Part shown: piece after piece, positions 44,277-52,892 of the stretch | Position numbering within the stretch: the first letter of the stretch is position 1 | How the letters are laid out: each line of letters begins with the position of its first letter | Source: JBAOHV01 sp964450685 | Lineage (GTDB): Bacteria > Actinomycetota > Acidimicrobiia > Acidimicrobiales > Microtrichaceae | Assembly: GCA_964450685.1 (NCBI GenBank) | Contig: CAYVDN010000007.1 | Location: 30,647 to 94,646 of the forward strand | DNA length: 64,000 nt | Direction: 5' to 3' | Position numbers and translations under genes: made by a program | The notes under the pieces: generated by a model | What the model saw: the letters and a program-made list of their open reading frames with translations, nothing else | What the model was told of the DNA's origin: nothing | Database searches by the model: none

Positions 44277-45116
44277 ATGGAACCGTACGGGGCGGACGAA
44301 GGCGTCGCAGTCGGATCGATGCTGTTCACCTTGGTCGATCCCGAGCCCGGAGCCGAGGTCGCCTACAACCGCTGGTACGAGCGCGACCACCTGTACTCGG
44401 GCTGCATGATCGGACCCTGGTTGTTCGCCAACCGGCGCTGGGTCGCAACCCGTGACCTGAAGGACCTGCGCCTACCGGAGGGCACCCCGGCCGAGCACGC
44501 GGTGGCTGCGCCGCTGGACCGCGGGTCGTACCTGGCCACGTACTTCATCCACAGGGGCCACGAGGCCGAGCACTTCGCGTGGGCGAACCGCCAGGTGTTC
44601 GAGCTGTACGAGAACGGTCGGGGTTTCGACCAGCGCGTCCACGCCCACACCTGCGTGTACTTCTTCGTGGGTGAGGACCACCGTGACCCCGACGGCGTTC
44701 CTGCCCACCTGGCGCTCGACCACCCGTACCGCGGGCTCGTCGCGGTGCACGTCGACCGTGCCGACGGGGTCTCCCACCCGGAGTTCGCCGAGTGGTTCGG
44801 TTCGCAGGCCGCACCGACGCTCTTCGCTGACCAGACGGACGGCAGTGCGTCGGCGATCGACCAGGTCCTTCACTGGCGACCGGTCATACCGAAGGGCTCC
44901 GAGGGCGACGCTCCGATGGAGCTGGGCACCGGGCCTGGCACGCGCCAACGCAGCCTCCAGATGATGTACCTGACGTCGGAACCGTCCGCCCAGTGGGAGC
45001 GGATTCGCAGCTACGTCGACCTCGTCGACGGGTCGGGGCTGGCGACCGTGCGCTTCGCGGCGCCGTTCATCCCGACGATCCCCGGGACCGACACCTACAC
45101 CGACCAGCTCTGGTGA
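44277..45116 (+). CDS. Hypothetical protein, possible dimeric alpha-beta barrel
   Basis: A 279-residue protein. The N-terminal part has AYNRWYERDHLYSG, as in EthD/dimeric alpha-beta barrel proteins, and a second half (about 150-279) with FAEWFGSQ may repeat the fold. The ATG at 44277 has GAGGGG about 7 bases upstream. It is followed 4 bp later by rarD on the same strand. Function unknown. Confidence 0.65.
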   Translation: MEPYGADEGVAVGSMLFTLVDPEPGAEVAYNRWYERDHLYSGCMIGPWLFANRRWVATRDLKDLRLPEGTPAEHAVAAPLDRGSYLATYFIHRGHEAEHFAWANRQVFELYENGRGFDQRVHAHTCVYFFVGEDHRDPDGVPAHLALDHPYRGLVAVHVDRADGVSHPEFAEWFGSQAAPTLFADQTDGSASAIDQVLHWRPVIPKGSEGDAPMELGTGPGTRQRSLQMMYLTSEPSAQWERIRSYVDLVDGSGLATVRFAAPFIPTIPGTDTYTDQLW

Positions 45117-45120
45117 GACG

Positions 45121-46122
45121 GTGACCGCCCTGCTGAGCGGTCATGACGAGGAGCGCGTCGGGGTCCTGGCCGGAGCGGCCGCCTACGGCGTCTGGGGCCT
45201 GTTCCCCCTGTACTTCAGACTGCTCGAACCAACCTCCTCGGTGGAGATCCTCTGCCACCGGATCATCTGGAGTCTCGTCGTGCTGGCAACGGTCCTGGCT
45301 GTGGTCGGCGACCGCGGGTGGTTGCGCGAGCTGTTCTCGGACCTGCGCCGTCTGGCGCTGCTGGGCGCGGCGGCAGTGCTGATCGCCGTGAACTGGATCG
45401 TGTGGGTGTTCGCCGTCACCAACGACAGGGCCGTCGAAGGAGCACTCGGCTACTTCATCTGCCCGCTCGTCACGGTTGCGCTGGGGGTCGGCGTGCTGCG
45501 GGAGCGACTGCGGCGTCCGCAGTGGTTCGCCCTGGCGCTCGGCTCCGTCGCGGTGGTCGTGCTCACAGTCGCCTACGGGCACCCGCCGTGGCTTGCGCTG
45601 ACCCTCGCCGGCACATTCGCCGCGTACGGGTTCATCAAGAAGCACATCGATCTGGGCGCTACCCGGTCGCTCGCCGGCGAGACCGCCCTGCTCGCACCGG
45701 TCGCTGTCGCGACAATGGCCGTGCTGATCGCCCGTGGCGAGGCAGAGTTCGGGCAGGGAGGCGCCGCGATGAGCGTCCTGCTGGCCGGCACCGGCGTGGT
45801 GACGGTCGTGCCGCTGGTCCTGTTCGCCTCTGCAGCGACACGTATACCGCTGTCGCTGCTGGGCCTGCTTCAGTACCTGACGCCTGTGACCCAGTTCGTC
45901 CTCGCGGTCGTCGTGTTCGACGAGACGATGTCGCCGCAGCAGTGGTTCGGATTCGCCCTGGTGTGGGCAGCGCTGGGATTCCTGTCGGTGGACGCAGTGG
46001 TGAGCCTGCGTCACCCGCCCCCCGGTGCGACCGGCGGCCCCCACAGCGCCTCAGCCAGTACTGATGCTCCTGCGGCCAGGTCGCGGGCGCACCGGCGGTA
46101 CACCCGGGACGAACGGCCGTAG
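45121..46122 (+). CDS. rarD: RarD-type EamA drug/metabolite permease
   Basis: A 333-residue membrane protein with ten helices, typical of RarD in the EamA/DMT superfamily: GAAAYGVWGLFPLYFRLL, EILCHRIIWSL, NWIVWVFAVTNDRAVEGALGYFI, and LGLLQYLTPVTQFVLAV. The substrate is unknown. GTG 45121 is 4 bp after the previous gene. The tail after about residue 300 is basic and disordered; its last 112 bp overlap the convergent phosphatase gene. Confidence 0.85.
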   Translation: MTALLSGHDEERVGVLAGAAAYGVWGLFPLYFRLLEPTSSVEILCHRIIWSLVVLATVLAVVGDRGWLRELFSDLRRLALLGAAAVLIAVNWIVWVFAVTNDRAVEGALGYFICPLVTVALGVGVLRERLRRPQWFALALGSVAVVVLTVAYGHPPWLALTLAGTFAAYGFIKKHIDLGATRSLAGETALLAPVAVATMAVLIARGEAEFGQGGAAMSVLLAGTGVVTVVPLVLFASAATRIPLSLLGLLQYLTPVTQFVLAVVVFDETMSPQQWFGFALVWAALGFLSVDAVVSLRHPPPGATGGPHSASASTDAPAARSRAHRRYTRDERP

Positions 46123-46604
46123 GGGTCGGTGACGTCGAGCCCGCCCGCGGACAGCAGGGCGCGGGTGCTCCGCCCCTGCCCCATCACCTCGATCCAGGAC
46201 TCCAGGCCTCCCGCTCGAGCGGCGGCCCAATCCCGGTTCTCGCCAGACTCCACGCGGGTGATCAGCTCCCGCCAGGTGAACGTCCGAGCGAACGCTTCCG
46301 GGACATCCACGACGATCGTGCGGACGTGTGATGCCTCCATCGTGAGGATCAGGTCAGACCCCCGGACGATCTCCTCGGTGACCCGTCGGCTCCGATGCGC
46401 CGACAAGTCCACTCCGAGTTGACCCATCGCCCGCACCGACCCGTCGGCTGCCGGGATTCCATCGGCGGCCAGGACACCGGCCGAGGCGACGCCCACGGTC
46501 AGAGCCACGGCAGATCCCCGCGCGGCCGCTTCGCGGAGCAGGAATGCCTCGGCCATCGGGGATCGACAGATGTTCGCCGTGCAGACGACCAGCACGCGGT
46601 TCAT
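46011..46604 (-). CDS. Low-molecular-weight protein tyrosine phosphatase
   Basis: A 197-residue phosphatase with the P-loop Cys8-TANIC-Arg14-Ser near the N-terminus and the general-acid motif VTDPYGRS at the C-terminal end. Family members remove phosphate from tyrosine kinases or arginine. Its 3' end overlaps rarD by 112 bp, tail to tail. ATG 46604 is used. It is the downstream partner of the hydrolase gene 13 bp upstream. Confidence 0.9.
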   Translation of the reverse strand: MNRVLVVCTANICRSPMAEAFLLREAAARGSAVALTVGVASAGVLAADGIPAADGSVRAMGQLGVDLSAHRSRRVTEEIVRGSDLILTMEASHVRTIVVDVPEAFARTFTWRELITRVESGENRDWAAARAGGLESWIEVMGQGRSTRALLSAGGLDVTDPYGRSSRVYRRCARDLAAGASVLAEALWGPPVAPGGG

Positions 46605-46617
46605 GCAGGCTGGCCCC

Positions 46618-47277
46618 TCAAGCCGTCCGGTGCTGGTCGTCGAGGAACCCGAGGGTCCTGGTCCACGCCAGATCGGCCGCGTCGGCATCGTGGTGGGTGA
46701 CCACGCCTGCTTCGGCGAACCAGTGCCTCGTCCCCGGGTAACGGTGGATCTCGACGTGCTTGTCGGACAGCAGCAGCCGGGCCTGCATCTCGACCAGCTC
46801 GTCCTCGCTGACCAACTCGTCGGTCTCGGCGAAGTGCCCGAGCACCGGGGCTGCGAGCGTGTCGAAGTCGATGTTCTGCGACCCGTAGTAGGCGATCACG
46901 GCGCGTACGGATGCGGGTTGGCGTGTCGCCGCCCACAACGCCCAGGATGCACCCATCGAGTAGCCGACTATCGCGACCGGGTCATCGGGAGTCACGCAGT
47001 GGGCACGCAGAGCGGCGATGCTGTCGAGAACGAGCGCTGCTGTCAGGTTGGGGTCAGATGCCGCCAGCAGCCGGCTGGCCTCCTCGCCGTCCTCGGGCCT
47101 GCGCCCCAGGAGCAGATCGGGTGCCATCGCCGTGTAACCGGCATCTGCAAGCTCCTCGACCGCATCCTTGACCGACCGGGTAAGACCCCACCACGAGTGC
47201 AGCACGAGGACCCCCGGTCCCGGACCCTCGTCGGGCTGCACCAGGTACGCCGACCCTGATGACCTGGCCTGTTCCAT
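46618..47277 (-). CDS. Dienelactone hydrolase-family protein
   Basis: A 219-residue alpha/beta hydrolase of the DLH family. The nucleophile motif is GYSMGA, with Ser in the place of the Cys of classical dienelactone hydrolase; the acid is in the ETDELV region and the His in GTRHWFAE. The true substrate is unknown. ATG 47277; it is 13 bp ahead of the phosphatase gene and probably in an operon with it. Confidence 0.87.
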   Translation of the reverse strand: MEQARSSGSAYLVQPDEGPGPGVLVLHSWWGLTRSVKDAVEELADAGYTAMAPDLLLGRRPEDGEEASRLLAASDPNLTAALVLDSIAALRAHCVTPDDPVAIVGYSMGASWALWAATRQPASVRAVIAYYGSQNIDFDTLAAPVLGHFAETDELVSEDELVEMQARLLLSDKHVEIHRYPGTRHWFAEAGVVTHHDADAADLAWTRTLGFLDDQHRTA

Positions 47278-47324
47278 GCCGAGAGGCTGCCACGGTTCGA
47301 GAGCACCGCGCGGCTCGTGCCAGC

Positions 47325-48107
47325 ATGTCGAGCGTGGCAAGCGTTCTTTCCGTGCTCAACCAGAAGGGTGGTGTCGGCAAGACGACCGTCGCCCTGGGAC
47401 TCGCGTCGGCGGCGCAGCGTGCCGGGGACCCGGTCCTGGTGGTAGACCTGGATCCGCAGGGCAGCGCTGGCTGGGCGATGGGGGTCGAGGCCAGCGACGA
47501 CCACCTGTCGGTCGGCGACGTGCTGCGCACCGGCGACCCCCGTGTGGCTGAGGCCGCCACCGTGACGTCCGGTTGGGGGGAAGGGGTCGACGTCCTCCCG
47601 GCCAGCGGGAACCTGATCGACCGCGAGGCCGACGAGCGCGACACCGCCTCCGCTCTCCGGCTCCGAGCTGCGCTGGCTCCTCTGGTGGAGAACTACCGCT
47701 ACGTGCTCATCGACTGCGCACCCAGCCTGGGGCCGACCACCCGTGCCGGGCTGGCCGCGTCGGACGGTGTGCTGGTGGTCGTCGAGCTGTCCGCGCTGTC
47801 GCTGCGCGGAGTCGATGTGGTGCTGCGCACCATCGACGAGATGTGGCACGAGCTCAACCCCGAACTCGGTGTGGGTGGCGTGATAGTCAACCGTGCGCCC
47901 GCGGTGTCCGCCGAGGCGACTCGACAGGCGGAGGAACTCGAGCAGCTCGTCGGCTCGGACGTGCTCATGCGCCCGTTCATCCCGCAGCGCACGGTGCTCA
48001 ACGAAGCGGTCGCCGACCGTGCTCCGATCCATGCGCTCGGCTATAGGGCTAGGAGGGTGACGGCGGTCTTCGACGAGCTCTACGACCAGGTCCGTCAGCT
48101 GGGCTGA
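47325..48107 (+). CDS. ParA-like ATPase without a neighbouring ParB
   Basis: A 260-residue ParA/Soj ATPase. The deviant Walker A is KGGVGKTT (Lys14 to Thr21, with signature Lys14), Walker A' is VVDLDPQGS, and the B motif is LIDCAPSLGPTT. Such proteins position plasmids, chromosomes or protein clusters. No ParB, parS repeats or replication gene is adjacent, so it is probably an orphan that positions another cargo. ATG 47325. The 3' end overlaps the convergent MFS gene by 13 bp. Confidence 0.88.
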   Translation: MSSVASVLSVLNQKGGVGKTTVALGLASAAQRAGDPVLVVDLDPQGSAGWAMGVEASDDHLSVGDVLRTGDPRVAEAATVTSGWGEGVDVLPASGNLIDREADERDTASALRLRAALAPLVENYRYVLIDCAPSLGPTTRAGLAASDGVLVVVELSALSLRGVDVVLRTIDEMWHELNPELGVGGVIVNRAPAVSAEATRQAEELEQLVGSDVLMRPFIPQRTVLNEAVADRAPIHALGYRARRVTAVFDELYDQVRQLG

Positions 48108-49471
48108 GGGACCGTCAGCCGCGGCGAGAGCGCTGCAACTGACCCGGCGATCGCTGCTGCGAGCACGAACACCGCTGCGAGCGGCGGCCACGAGAGTGTC
48201 GTGACACGGTCGCCGATGTTCACCACGACACCGGCGACCCCGGTGCCGAGAGCGATACCCAGGATGTCGGTCATCTGCAACGCGGACGTCGCCGCGCCCT
48301 GCTGGTCGGGGTCGGCGAGTGCCAGGGTGAGCGTCGACATCGGGGCGTAGGCGATCCCCATGCCGAACCCCGTCAGTGCGCCCGCTGCCAGCCATGTCCA
48401 CAACGGCACGGCCTGCCCCAGACAGAGCACCATCACCAGGCATCCCGATCCGACGGCCAGTCCACCCAGACGGACCAGACGGGCCGCACCCCAGCCGGTG
48501 TAGGTGCGCGCCTGCAGCCACGACCCGGCTGTCCACATGAGCGAGGAGCAGGCCAGCACGATCCCCGCGTCACGGGTGCTCGCCGATCGCACCGAGGTCA
48601 TGGCCAGCGACACGAACGCGTCCGCCGAGAAGAACGCCCAGGTGAGCAGTCCCCTGGTCAGCACCGTCGCAGCCAGCCCTCGCCTGGCGCTGAGGGTCCC
48701 GGGTGGTGTCAGGGAGCGGAACGCCGGCAACAAGACGATCAGGCCGACCACGGCTACGAGCAGACCCGCGACCGCGGATTCGAGTGACAGACCTCCGAGC
48801 AACATCGCCGAGCCGAGCACGAGCACCAGGACCGACCGGACAGCGTTGGACTCCGAACGAGCGCGTTCGCCGATCGGTGCGGGGGTGACGGTGCGCAGCG
48901 CCGGTACCGCCAGAGCGGACACGACGACGGTGACGGGGACGAGACCGAGGAACACCCAGCGCCAACCGACCTGCTCGGCGACCAACGACGCGAGCAGCGG
49001 TGATACGAGCGACGGGACCACCCAGGCTGTCGACATGACTGCGAACACCTTGGGCCGGAGCATCTCAGGGAACCCCCGACCGACGCACACGTAGCTGACC
49101 GCCGGAACGACTCCGGCCCCTACTCCCTGGAGCAACCTGCCGGCGACGAGCACCGCCATGCTCGGAGCGAGCCCGCCGATGACGAGCCCGGCCAGGAACA
49201 CCGCGATGCCCACGGCCATCGGCCCGACCGGGGCCACCCTGTCGACGGCACGTCCACCGACGACGACCCCGACCAGGTTGCCCAGGTAGAACGCGGAGAA
49301 CACCCACCCGTACAGCCACAGGTCGCCGAGGTCGTCCTCGACAGAAGGCATGACGGTGCTGATCGCCATCGCCTCGGTCGCGACGAGCGTGATCAGACAG
49401 ATGATGCCGACCAGCAGGAGCCGGTGCTCGGGGTCCCCCAGACGCGCCGGAGGGGCGCCATGATCACTCAC
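48095..49471 (-). CDS. MFS drug/metabolite exporter (DHA-type)
   Basis: A 458-residue major facilitator with about 14 hydrophobic segments, the motif A variant GGRAVDRV between helices 2 and 3, and a GRLLQGVGAG motif, as in DHA-type multidrug exporters. The substrate cannot be inferred. GTG 49471 is 34 bp after sodB on the same strand. The start codon lies in the loop of a perfect 12-bp hairpin that also captures its ribosome-binding site. Confidence 0.86.
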   Translation of the reverse strand: MSDHGAPPARLGDPEHRLLLVGIICLITLVATEAMAISTVMPSVEDDLGDLWLYGWVFSAFYLGNLVGVVVGGRAVDRVAPVGPMAVGIAVFLAGLVIGGLAPSMAVLVAGRLLQGVGAGVVPAVSYVCVGRGFPEMLRPKVFAVMSTAWVVPSLVSPLLASLVAEQVGWRWVFLGLVPVTVVVSALAVPALRTVTPAPIGERARSESNAVRSVLVLVLGSAMLLGGLSLESAVAGLLVAVVGLIVLLPAFRSLTPPGTLSARRGLAATVLTRGLLTWAFFSADAFVSLAMTSVRSASTRDAGIVLACSSLMWTAGSWLQARTYTGWGAARLVRLGGLAVGSGCLVMVLCLGQAVPLWTWLAAGALTGFGMGIAYAPMSTLTLALADPDQQGAATSALQMTDILGIALGTGVAGVVVNIGDRVTTLSWPPLAAVFVLAAAIAGSVAALSPRLTVPQPS

Positions 49472-49485
49472 GTGCGCCCCTCCGG
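49447..49485 (-). promoter_or_regulatory. Perfect 12-bp hairpin enclosing the MFS start codon
   Basis: CCGGAGGGGCGC and its exact complement GCGCCCCTCCGG form arms at 49474-49485 and 49447-49458, with a 15-base loop. On the minus-strand transcript the 5' arm is the SD-like GGAGGGG and the loop holds the GTG start. The 3' arm is codons of the MFS gene. Pairing would hide the SD; a role as sodB terminator is also possible but no T-run follows. Confidence 0.6.
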
Positions 49486-49505
49486 TCCGGTTGAGAACGG
49501 CTCGC

Positions 49506-50087
49506 TCAGCCGGCCAGGTTCTGTGCAGCGAAGTCCCAGTTGACCAGGTGGTCGAGGAACGTCGAGATGTAGTTCGGCCGGGCGTTGCGGAAGTCGATGT
49601 AGTACGCGTGCTCCCAGACGTCGATGGTGAGCAGCGCCTTGGAGCTGTGCTTCATCGGCAGGTCGGCGTTCGAGGTCTTCATGATCTCGAGCCCGGAGCC
49701 GGAGTCGACGAGCCAGGCCCAGCCGGACCCGAACTGAGTCGTCGCCGCCTCGGCGAACTTCGCCTTGAACTCGTCGTACGAACCGAACGCGGAGTTGATC
49801 GCGTCGGCGAGCTCGCCGGTGGGCTCACCGCCGCCGCCCGGCTTCATCGAGTTCCAGTAGAAGGTGTGGTTCCAGACCTGAGCGGAGTTGTTGAACAGGC
49901 CGGCGTCGCTCTTGAGGATCACGTCCTCGAGGGAGGCGTTCTCGAACTCGGTCCCCTTCACCAGGTTGTTGAGGTTCGTGACGTAGGTCTGGTGGTGCTT
50001 GCCGTAGTGGTACTCGAGCGTCTCGGCCGAGATGTGGGGTGCAAGCGCATCCTGGGCGTAGGGAAGGGCGGGAAGTTCGAAGGCCAT
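49506..50087 (-). CDS. sodB: Superoxide dismutase, iron-type
   Basis: A 193-residue Fe/Mn superoxide dismutase. Metal ligands: His27 (LEYHYGKHH), His in WNHTFYWN, and Asp and His in IDVWEHAYYIDFRN. GLFNNSAQVWNH with Gln at the position before VWNH fits the iron type. It converts superoxide to oxygen and peroxide. ATG 50087. The MFS gene follows 34 bp later on the same strand; the hairpin at 50176-50207 lies upstream. Confidence 0.95.
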   Translation of the reverse strand: MAFELPALPYAQDALAPHISAETLEYHYGKHHQTYVTNLNNLVKGTEFENASLEDVILKSDAGLFNNSAQVWNHTFYWNSMKPGGGGEPTGELADAINSAFGSYDEFKAKFAEAATTQFGSGWAWLVDSGSGLEIMKTSNADLPMKHSSKALLTIDVWEHAYYIDFRNARPNYISTFLDHLVNWDFAAQNLAG

Positions 50088-50175
50088 CGTCGGGTCCTCT
50101 CGTCGGTTCGGTTCTGTTCGCCACGACCTTACCCACCCGGGCACCCACCCCGACGAAGCTTGCCCGGCGACGCGG

Positions 50176-50207
50176 AACGACCCCCGGCAGGGGGCCCGGG
50201 GGTCGTT
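50176..50207 (-). terminator. Perfect 12-bp hairpin after the small lipoprotein gene
   Basis: AACGACCCCCGG (50176-50187) and CCGGGGGTCGTT (50196-50207) form a perfect stem with an 8-base loop. It lies between the small lipoprotein gene and sodB, both on the minus strand. No T-run follows, so termination is likely but not certain. Confidence 0.65.
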
Positions 50208-50231
50208 GCGCTGATTAGGACGGAACGTCGA

Positions 50232-50387
50232 TCAGATGAACAGACCGATGATCTTCAGGATCGTCATCAAGGTGTCGAGCTCCGCCGCGGTGCAGCCGGT
50301 AGAGAGGACAGCCACCACCGCTGCGAGTGCGGTCATCGAACCCGCGTTGCGCAGTCGAGCCGCCTGGTGTCCGGTCATTGTCTCCAT
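50232..50387 (-). CDS. Small (51-residue) putative lipoprotein
   Basis: A 51-codon minus-strand gene, ATG 50387 with GGGAG about 9 bases upstream, stop at 50232. The peptide has a hydrophobic signal-like stretch MTALAAVVAVLSTGC (Cys32, lipobox-like) and a short amphipathic hydrophobic tail ending KIIGLFI. It has a good ribosome site and a strong hairpin behind it, which supports a real gene. It is too small for family recognition; membrane anchoring is inferred. Confidence 0.55.
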   Translation of the reverse strand: METMTGHQAARLRNAGSMTALAAVVAVLSTGCTAAELDTLMTILKIIGLFI

Positions 50388-50464
50388 TTGCTGAATCTCC
50401 CTCAGTCGCCGGGTCCGAGAACCGTAACAAGTTCAGCTGAGGAAGTGAACAGGTCGGAGGTCAC

Positions 50465-51313
50465 TCAGTCGACCGGCCCCTCGCAGCACAGCCACCCGTC
50501 CACGACTTCCAGATGTGCTGAAAGCCAGCCGGATGCGGTATCCGGTTCGGACGGAACCTCGTCCGTCTGCACGCTCCACTGGGCGACCCTGAGCTCGCCC
50601 GGCCACCCGCGGTGGGCGATGAAAAGCAGGTCCGCGCCCGGCACCGACCAGACCTCGTGACCGAGGTCGGGAGCGTCCGGGGCACAGAGGACCAGCACTG
50701 CTCCATCGGCACCCGGCTGTCCGAGGCCGGATCGACTGAGCCGCCCCAGGGCGATCGCCAACGCCGAGCGTCCCACTACAGGTTTGCCGACGAGCGATGG
50801 GGGCACCAGCAGCGTCCGTCGGCGGTAGATGTTCACGACGACGTGAGGTAGCACAAGGGCGTCTGCCTCCCCGCTTGTCCGGGCCAGCACCACGATCGGC
50901 CTGCGGTCGGCCGGTGGGCGGTGGTCGAGCACCAAGTCGTCCGGGATCGTCTCGGCGACGAGTGGGGCGTCGAGAAGTACCGCCCGGTCGCGCAATTTGC
51001 CGCGGACGAACCATCCGAGCAGCAGGGTGTGCGCTCCGGCGAGCCGCTTCGAACTCGGCCCACCGAGCAGCGGGGAGACCAACCAGAGCACCGCCAGGGC
51101 AGTGGCCGTCACGGCATCCCTGAGCAGCGCCATCACCGCGGCGACCCAGCACCGGAGTGTGCGCTGCACCGATGGACGTACGAATGACACCGCAATCATC
51201 ACCAAGGCCGCCACAGCGAGCAGTGGCGCTGCGACGACCATTGCGGCCACGGCCAGGGTGGCGAGCGCGACCGTGGCCGCACCTGTGCGGGCGTTCGTCG
51301 CGGCGGTCGACAT
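50465..51313 (-). CDS. Hypothetical protein with N-terminal membrane segments
   Basis: A 282-residue protein with hydrophobic segments at about residues 13-45 and 55-80, then a soluble domain of about 180 residues with a VVLARTSGEADAL strand and an ALVLCAPDAPDLGHE region. ATG 51313 is used; upstream frame is open but less credible. It is divergent from the VIT1-like gene with 37 bp between. Family not recognised. Confidence 0.6.
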   Translation of the reverse strand: MSTAATNARTGAATVALATLAVAAMVVAAPLLAVAALVMIAVSFVRPSVQRTLRCWVAAVMALLRDAVTATALAVLWLVSPLLGGPSSKRLAGAHTLLLGWFVRGKLRDRAVLLDAPLVAETIPDDLVLDHRPPADRRPIVVLARTSGEADALVLPHVVVNIYRRRTLLVPPSLVGKPVVGRSALAIALGRLSRSGLGQPGADGAVLVLCAPDAPDLGHEVWSVPGADLLFIAHRGWPGELRVAQWSVQTDEVPSEPDTASGWLSAHLEVVDGWLCCEGPVD

Positions 51314-51350
51314 GGGAGACGATGGTTCCACAGCCCGGTAGCGTCGGACC

Positions 51351-52064
51351 ATGCCGCACAAGCCGCGGGTGGCTGTCCGCCACAGCGAGGTCCATCGCAG
51401 CGACCGCTCCGGATGGCTCCGGGCGACCGTGATGGGCGCCAACGACGGCATCCTCTCCACGGGTGCGCTGCTGTTGGGCGTCGTGGGCGCCGGCGAGGCC
51501 CGTGTCGTGGTGCTCACCGCGGGGCTGGCCGGGCTGGTGGCCGGTGCCGGGTCCATGGGGATCGGCGAGTACGTCTCGGTGAGTTCGCAAAGAGACGCCG
51601 AGGATGCCGACCGGGCGATCGAGGAGCGCGAACTGCGAGCGGATCCGCGCGGTGAGCACGCCGAGCTTAAGGGGATCTACGAGCGACGTGGCCTGTCACC
51701 GGACCTCGCGGCGCAGGTGGCGGAGGAGCTGATGCGAGAAGACGCCCTCGGCGCCCACCTCCGCGACGAGTTGGGACTCACGGAGACCCGACGAGCACGC
51801 CCCGTGCAGGCGGCGTGCTCGTCGTTCGCCAGCTTCACCGCCGGAGCGCTGCTCCCGGTCGGGGCGGTGGCGGTGAGCTCGACATCGACCAGGGCACCGC
51901 TGCTGGTCGCGGTCACGCTGTTGTCGCTCGTCGCGCTCGGCGCCATCGGCGCTCGCCTGGGTGGAGCGTCGATGGCACGGGGCGCAGCACGCGTGGGCAT
52001 CGGTGGAGCGCTCGCTCTCGGACTCACCTACGGCGTCGGGCTACTGATAGGAACCGCTGTCTGA
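51351..52064 (+). CDS. VIT1/CCC1-family iron/manganese transporter
   Basis: A 237-residue membrane protein with the VIT1/CCC1 pattern: VMGANDGILSTGALLLGV (helix 1), AGAGSMGIGEYVSVSSQRDAE (helix 2 and the metal-binding motif), a cytosolic helical domain with conserved Glu (RELRADP...EELMRED), and three C-terminal helices. Family members move Fe2+ or Mn2+ out of the cytosol. It fits the iron-related theme of this window. ATG 51351. Confidence 0.88.
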   Translation: MPHKPRVAVRHSEVHRSDRSGWLRATVMGANDGILSTGALLLGVVGAGEARVVVLTAGLAGLVAGAGSMGIGEYVSVSSQRDAEDADRAIEERELRADPRGEHAELKGIYERRGLSPDLAAQVAEELMREDALGAHLRDELGLTETRRARPVQAACSSFASFTAGALLPVGAVAVSSTSTRAPLLVAVTLLSLVALGAIGARLGGASMARGAARVGIGGALALGLTYGVGLLIGTAV

Positions 52065-52090
52065 GGCATCCGGACGGCGACAAGTGCGGA

Positions 52091-52693
52091 TCAGCAGCCG
52101 GAGCCGTTCCATGCGGAGCGGCCTCCGTTGTTGTACACCCACAGGGCGACTGCGTCCTGGACGTACCAGGGGGCCTGGCTGGCACGGGCGTAGCCGCTGT
52201 GGCCCGACCGGGCGGAGACGTTGCGCCAGGTGCTGTCCAGGAACTGGTAGGCGCCAGAAGCGGAGCTGCGTGGGTTCTGCGCGGCGTAGCCGTCGTCGTG
52301 GGGGAACGAACCACGGTCGGATTCGTGGTGACGCACACAGGTGAGGAACGGGTGCAGCTGCACCGAACGGCGCTGCTGGTCGATCGCGGCGAGCACCTGA
52401 TTGATCACGTCCTGCTTGTGGCGGTCGACCTCGGCGTCGCTCACGTGACCGTCACCGTCGAAGTCAGGCACCCAGGTCTCGACAGGCCCGGTCGGGAAGC
52501 AGCCCGTGGCGACCACGGCGAGGATCGCGGCACCGGCCAGCGCACCGATCACCCGCGAACGGCGGGTACGGCGGGAGGCCGGCGCCTGGGGACTACTACT
52601 CCCGCGGTGACGGTACGAGGTCGTAGCTCGCTCAGTGGAACCGGCGTCGATGGCGGTAGCGCGCGTGTCGTTGATGGATGAGGTCTGGTTCAT
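52091..52693 (-). CDS. Lipoprotein with EF-hand and transglycosylase-like domain
   Basis: A 200-residue exported protein. A long N-terminus precedes the signal helix and lipobox-like VVATGC (Cys65). One EF-hand loop follows (DFDGDGHVSDAE, Asp77 to Glu88), then an Rpf/transglycosylase-like domain with CVRHHESDRG (probable catalytic Glu), SSASGAYQFLDSTWRNV and a C-terminal Cys for a disulfide. It probably cuts peptidoglycan at the surface under calcium control, as inferred from the domain pair. ATG 52693 has no strong ribosome site. A long upstream region precedes it. Confidence 0.82.
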   Translation of the reverse strand: MNQTSSINDTRATAIDAGSTERATTSYRHRGSSSPQAPASRRTRRSRVIGALAGAAILAVVATGCFPTGPVETWVPDFDGDGHVSDAEVDRHKQDVINQVLAAIDQQRRSVQLHPFLTCVRHHESDRGSFPHDDGYAAQNPRSSASGAYQFLDSTWRNVSARSGHSGYARASQAPWYVQDAVALWVYNNGGRSAWNGSGC

Positions 52694-52892
52694 TGGTTCG
52701 CCCTTGCGTTCGTGGTTCGTTTCCCAGCTGCCGTCGAGAGACGACCGAACGATTATTACGAACTTCGGGCGACTTTGTAATAGTTGACTCAGAGTTTGTG
52801 ACCGAGCTCACAAGCTTGGGGGCTCCCCGACTTGCACTGCGCAACTCCGCGCGACTAAACGCTCCGCCCGGCGACCACGGGAACCGAGAACT

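Noticed and set aside
47325..48107. ParA as a sign of a plasmid or origin of replication
   Set aside because: No ParB, replication protein, DnaA-box cluster or iterons nearby; flanking genes are chromosomal.
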